Of a DNA stretch of 64,000 nucleotides, positions 63,144 to 64,000 are shown piece by piece. This DNA is from CAWDDA01 sp963813345 (GTDB taxonomy: Bacteria; Acidobacteriota; Blastocatellia; RBC074). The notes under the pieces were generated by a model. The model worked only from the letters and a program-made list of their open reading frames with translations, did no database searches and was not told the DNA's origin. The stretch covers positions 32,448 to 96,447 of the forward strand of contig CAWEYR010000008.1 of the NCBI GenBank assembly GCA_963813345.1, in the 5' to 3' direction. Numbering within the stretch: position 1 is the stretch's first letter; every line of letters starts with the position of its first letter. The position numbers and the translations under genes were made by a program.

Positions 63144-64000
63144 ATGCGAGCACTGGTTCTTTATGACAGTCAGAAGTTCGAGGTCCGCGACGTCGAAGCG
63201 CCGCGACCCGGGCCCAACGATGTTCTTGTTCGAACAGACGCGGTGGGTTTGTGCGGCACTGATTTTCACATTTACGGGGGACATGCAAACTATCACACTG
63301 ATGAGCGCGGCCAACCTGTGCCGCTCACGGTTGCGCCCCAGATCCTTGGACACGAATTCTGCGGGGAGATCGTTGAGGTGGGCCGCAATGTCAGTGACCT
63401 TGCCATTGGCGATCGTGTTCTTGTGGACCAGGGAATCAGCTGCTCGAGCCGCAATAAGCCCGTGCTGTGCGAGTACTGCGCTACGGGCAATTCGCACCAG
63501 TGTGCAGAATATGAAGAGCACGGGATAACCGGTCTTCAAGGGGCACTGGCTGAGATGGTTGCGGTTCCGGCTCGAAATGCGGTGAAGATATCGAGCGGGA
63601 TTGCGCCTCATCATGCTGCGTTGTCGGAGCCGCTCGGATGCATCATTCATGCATCAAACGCGGCCGCGAAGGCTCAATCGAGATACCGGTTTGATGGCGA
63701 AAACAAGATTCGAAACGTGCTCGTTCTTGGCGCGGGGCCTGCCGGTCTGCTCTTCGTTCAATATTTGCGAAAGGTGGTCGGATTCGAAGGGTTGTTGATG
63801 GTAAGTGAACCGAATCCCGGGCGGCGGCGTCTTGCTGAACGCTACGGCGCTACAACAATCGATCCTCGGGCGAACGATGTCGTCTCGAGCGTGAACGAAC
63901 TTACCGATGGCGAGCGCGTACATTATCTGATTGAGGCGGCGGGCATTGCTTCGACATTCAAAGAGATGCCCGGACTACTGCGCAAACAGGCGACGGTGCT
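63144..64000 (+). CDS. Zinc-dependent alcohol/sorbitol dehydrogenase-like protein, partial
   Basis: The frame is open from ATG 63144 to the right edge (285 residues) without a break. It is a medium-chain dehydrogenase. The catalytic zinc site is VGLCGTDFHIYGGHANYH and ILGHEFCGEIVEVG. The structural zinc loop has CEYCATGNSHQC. The cofactor domain starts VLVLGAGPAGLLFVQYLR. Sorbitol, threonine and glucose dehydrogenases share this layout. It lies 2 bases after the epimerase gene, in the same operon. The C-terminus is beyond the window. Confidence 0.92.
   Translation, partial: MRALVLYDSQKFEVRDVEAPRPGPNDVLVRTDAVGLCGTDFHIYGGHANYHTDERGQPVPLTVAPQILGHEFCGEIVEVGRNVSDLAIGDRVLVDQGISCSSRNKPVLCEYCATGNSHQCAEYEEHGITGLQGALAEMVAVPARNAVKISSGIAPHHAALSEPLGCIIHASNAAAKAQSRYRFDGENKIRNVLVLGAGPAGLLFVQYLRKVVGFEGLLMVSEPNPGRRRLAERYGATTIDPRANDVVSSVNELTDGERVHYLIEAAGIASTFKEMPGLLRKQATV

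Overview
The window looks like a chromosomal segment from a Gram-negative (diderm) bacterium, most likely an acidobacterium of the Blastocatellia / Pyrinomonadales type. The support is indirect: lpxC shows an LPS outer membrane, a squalene-hopene cyclase shows hopanoids, and the gene mix is typical of that group (CHAT-TPR proteins, Ser/Thr kinases with PD40 repeats, zf-HC2 anti-sigma factors, Nramp-related transporters, and many intergenic inverted repeats). No rRNA, tRNA, CRISPR array, transposase or phage gene was found.

Layout. 1-5000: alpha-glucan/trehalose genes (treS tail; glycogen debranching enzyme and treZ on the other strand). 5000-7465: an exported formamidase-family protein, then about 1.1 kb with no gene. 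7466-15425: a full kdp potassium-uptake locus read leftward, kdpD kinase half - kdpE - micropeptide - kdpF - kdpA - kdpB - kdpC - kdpD sensor half, so KdpD is split to the two ends of the locus. 15512-19310: glgC, a phosphotriesterase-family hydrolase and a haem/copper exported protein. 19593-25897: a Tat-type subunit plus GMC oxidoreductase, then a hydroxyproline-type catabolic set (2Fe-2S subunit, FAD subunit, DHDPS-like deaminase, 2,5-dioxovalerate dehydrogenase). 26029-33573: DUF885, RidA, DUF3810 with squalene-hopene cyclase, and an ArsR/SRPBCC/membrane/VOC run. 33728-40662: an exported lipid-binding-like protein, an ECF sigma/anti-sigma/envelope operon, then MerR-VWA. 40752-48482: SRPBCC with exported truncated globin, Nramp-like with Gfo/Idh, creatininase with hydrolase, an outer-membrane DUF1302 protein and a Cys-rich small protein. 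48499-55827: Ser/Thr kinase, msrA, and pulA-malQ. 56030-64000: rpsU, a CHAT-TPR / ECF sigma / anti-sigma / coiled-coil operon, lpxC, an epimerase and the start of a Zn-alcohol dehydrogenase.

Two things cut across the window. First, dozens of conserved genes are broken by one-base frameshifts while protein similarity continues in the next frame. The pattern across unrelated genes looks like leftover indel errors of a long-read assembly more than real gene decay, so I give reconstructed gene spans. Second, at least five families of short inverted repeats sit between genes. At four genes the annotated stop codon lies inside such a repeat.

The most interesting candidate system is the 56385-60964 operon: a CHAT-domain TPR protein translationally coupled to an ECF sigma factor, a zinc-finger anti-sigma and a membrane coiled-coil protein. 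It resembles the protease-to-sigma-factor output of type III-E CRISPR (Csx29/Csx30/RpoE) but has no CRISPR nearby.
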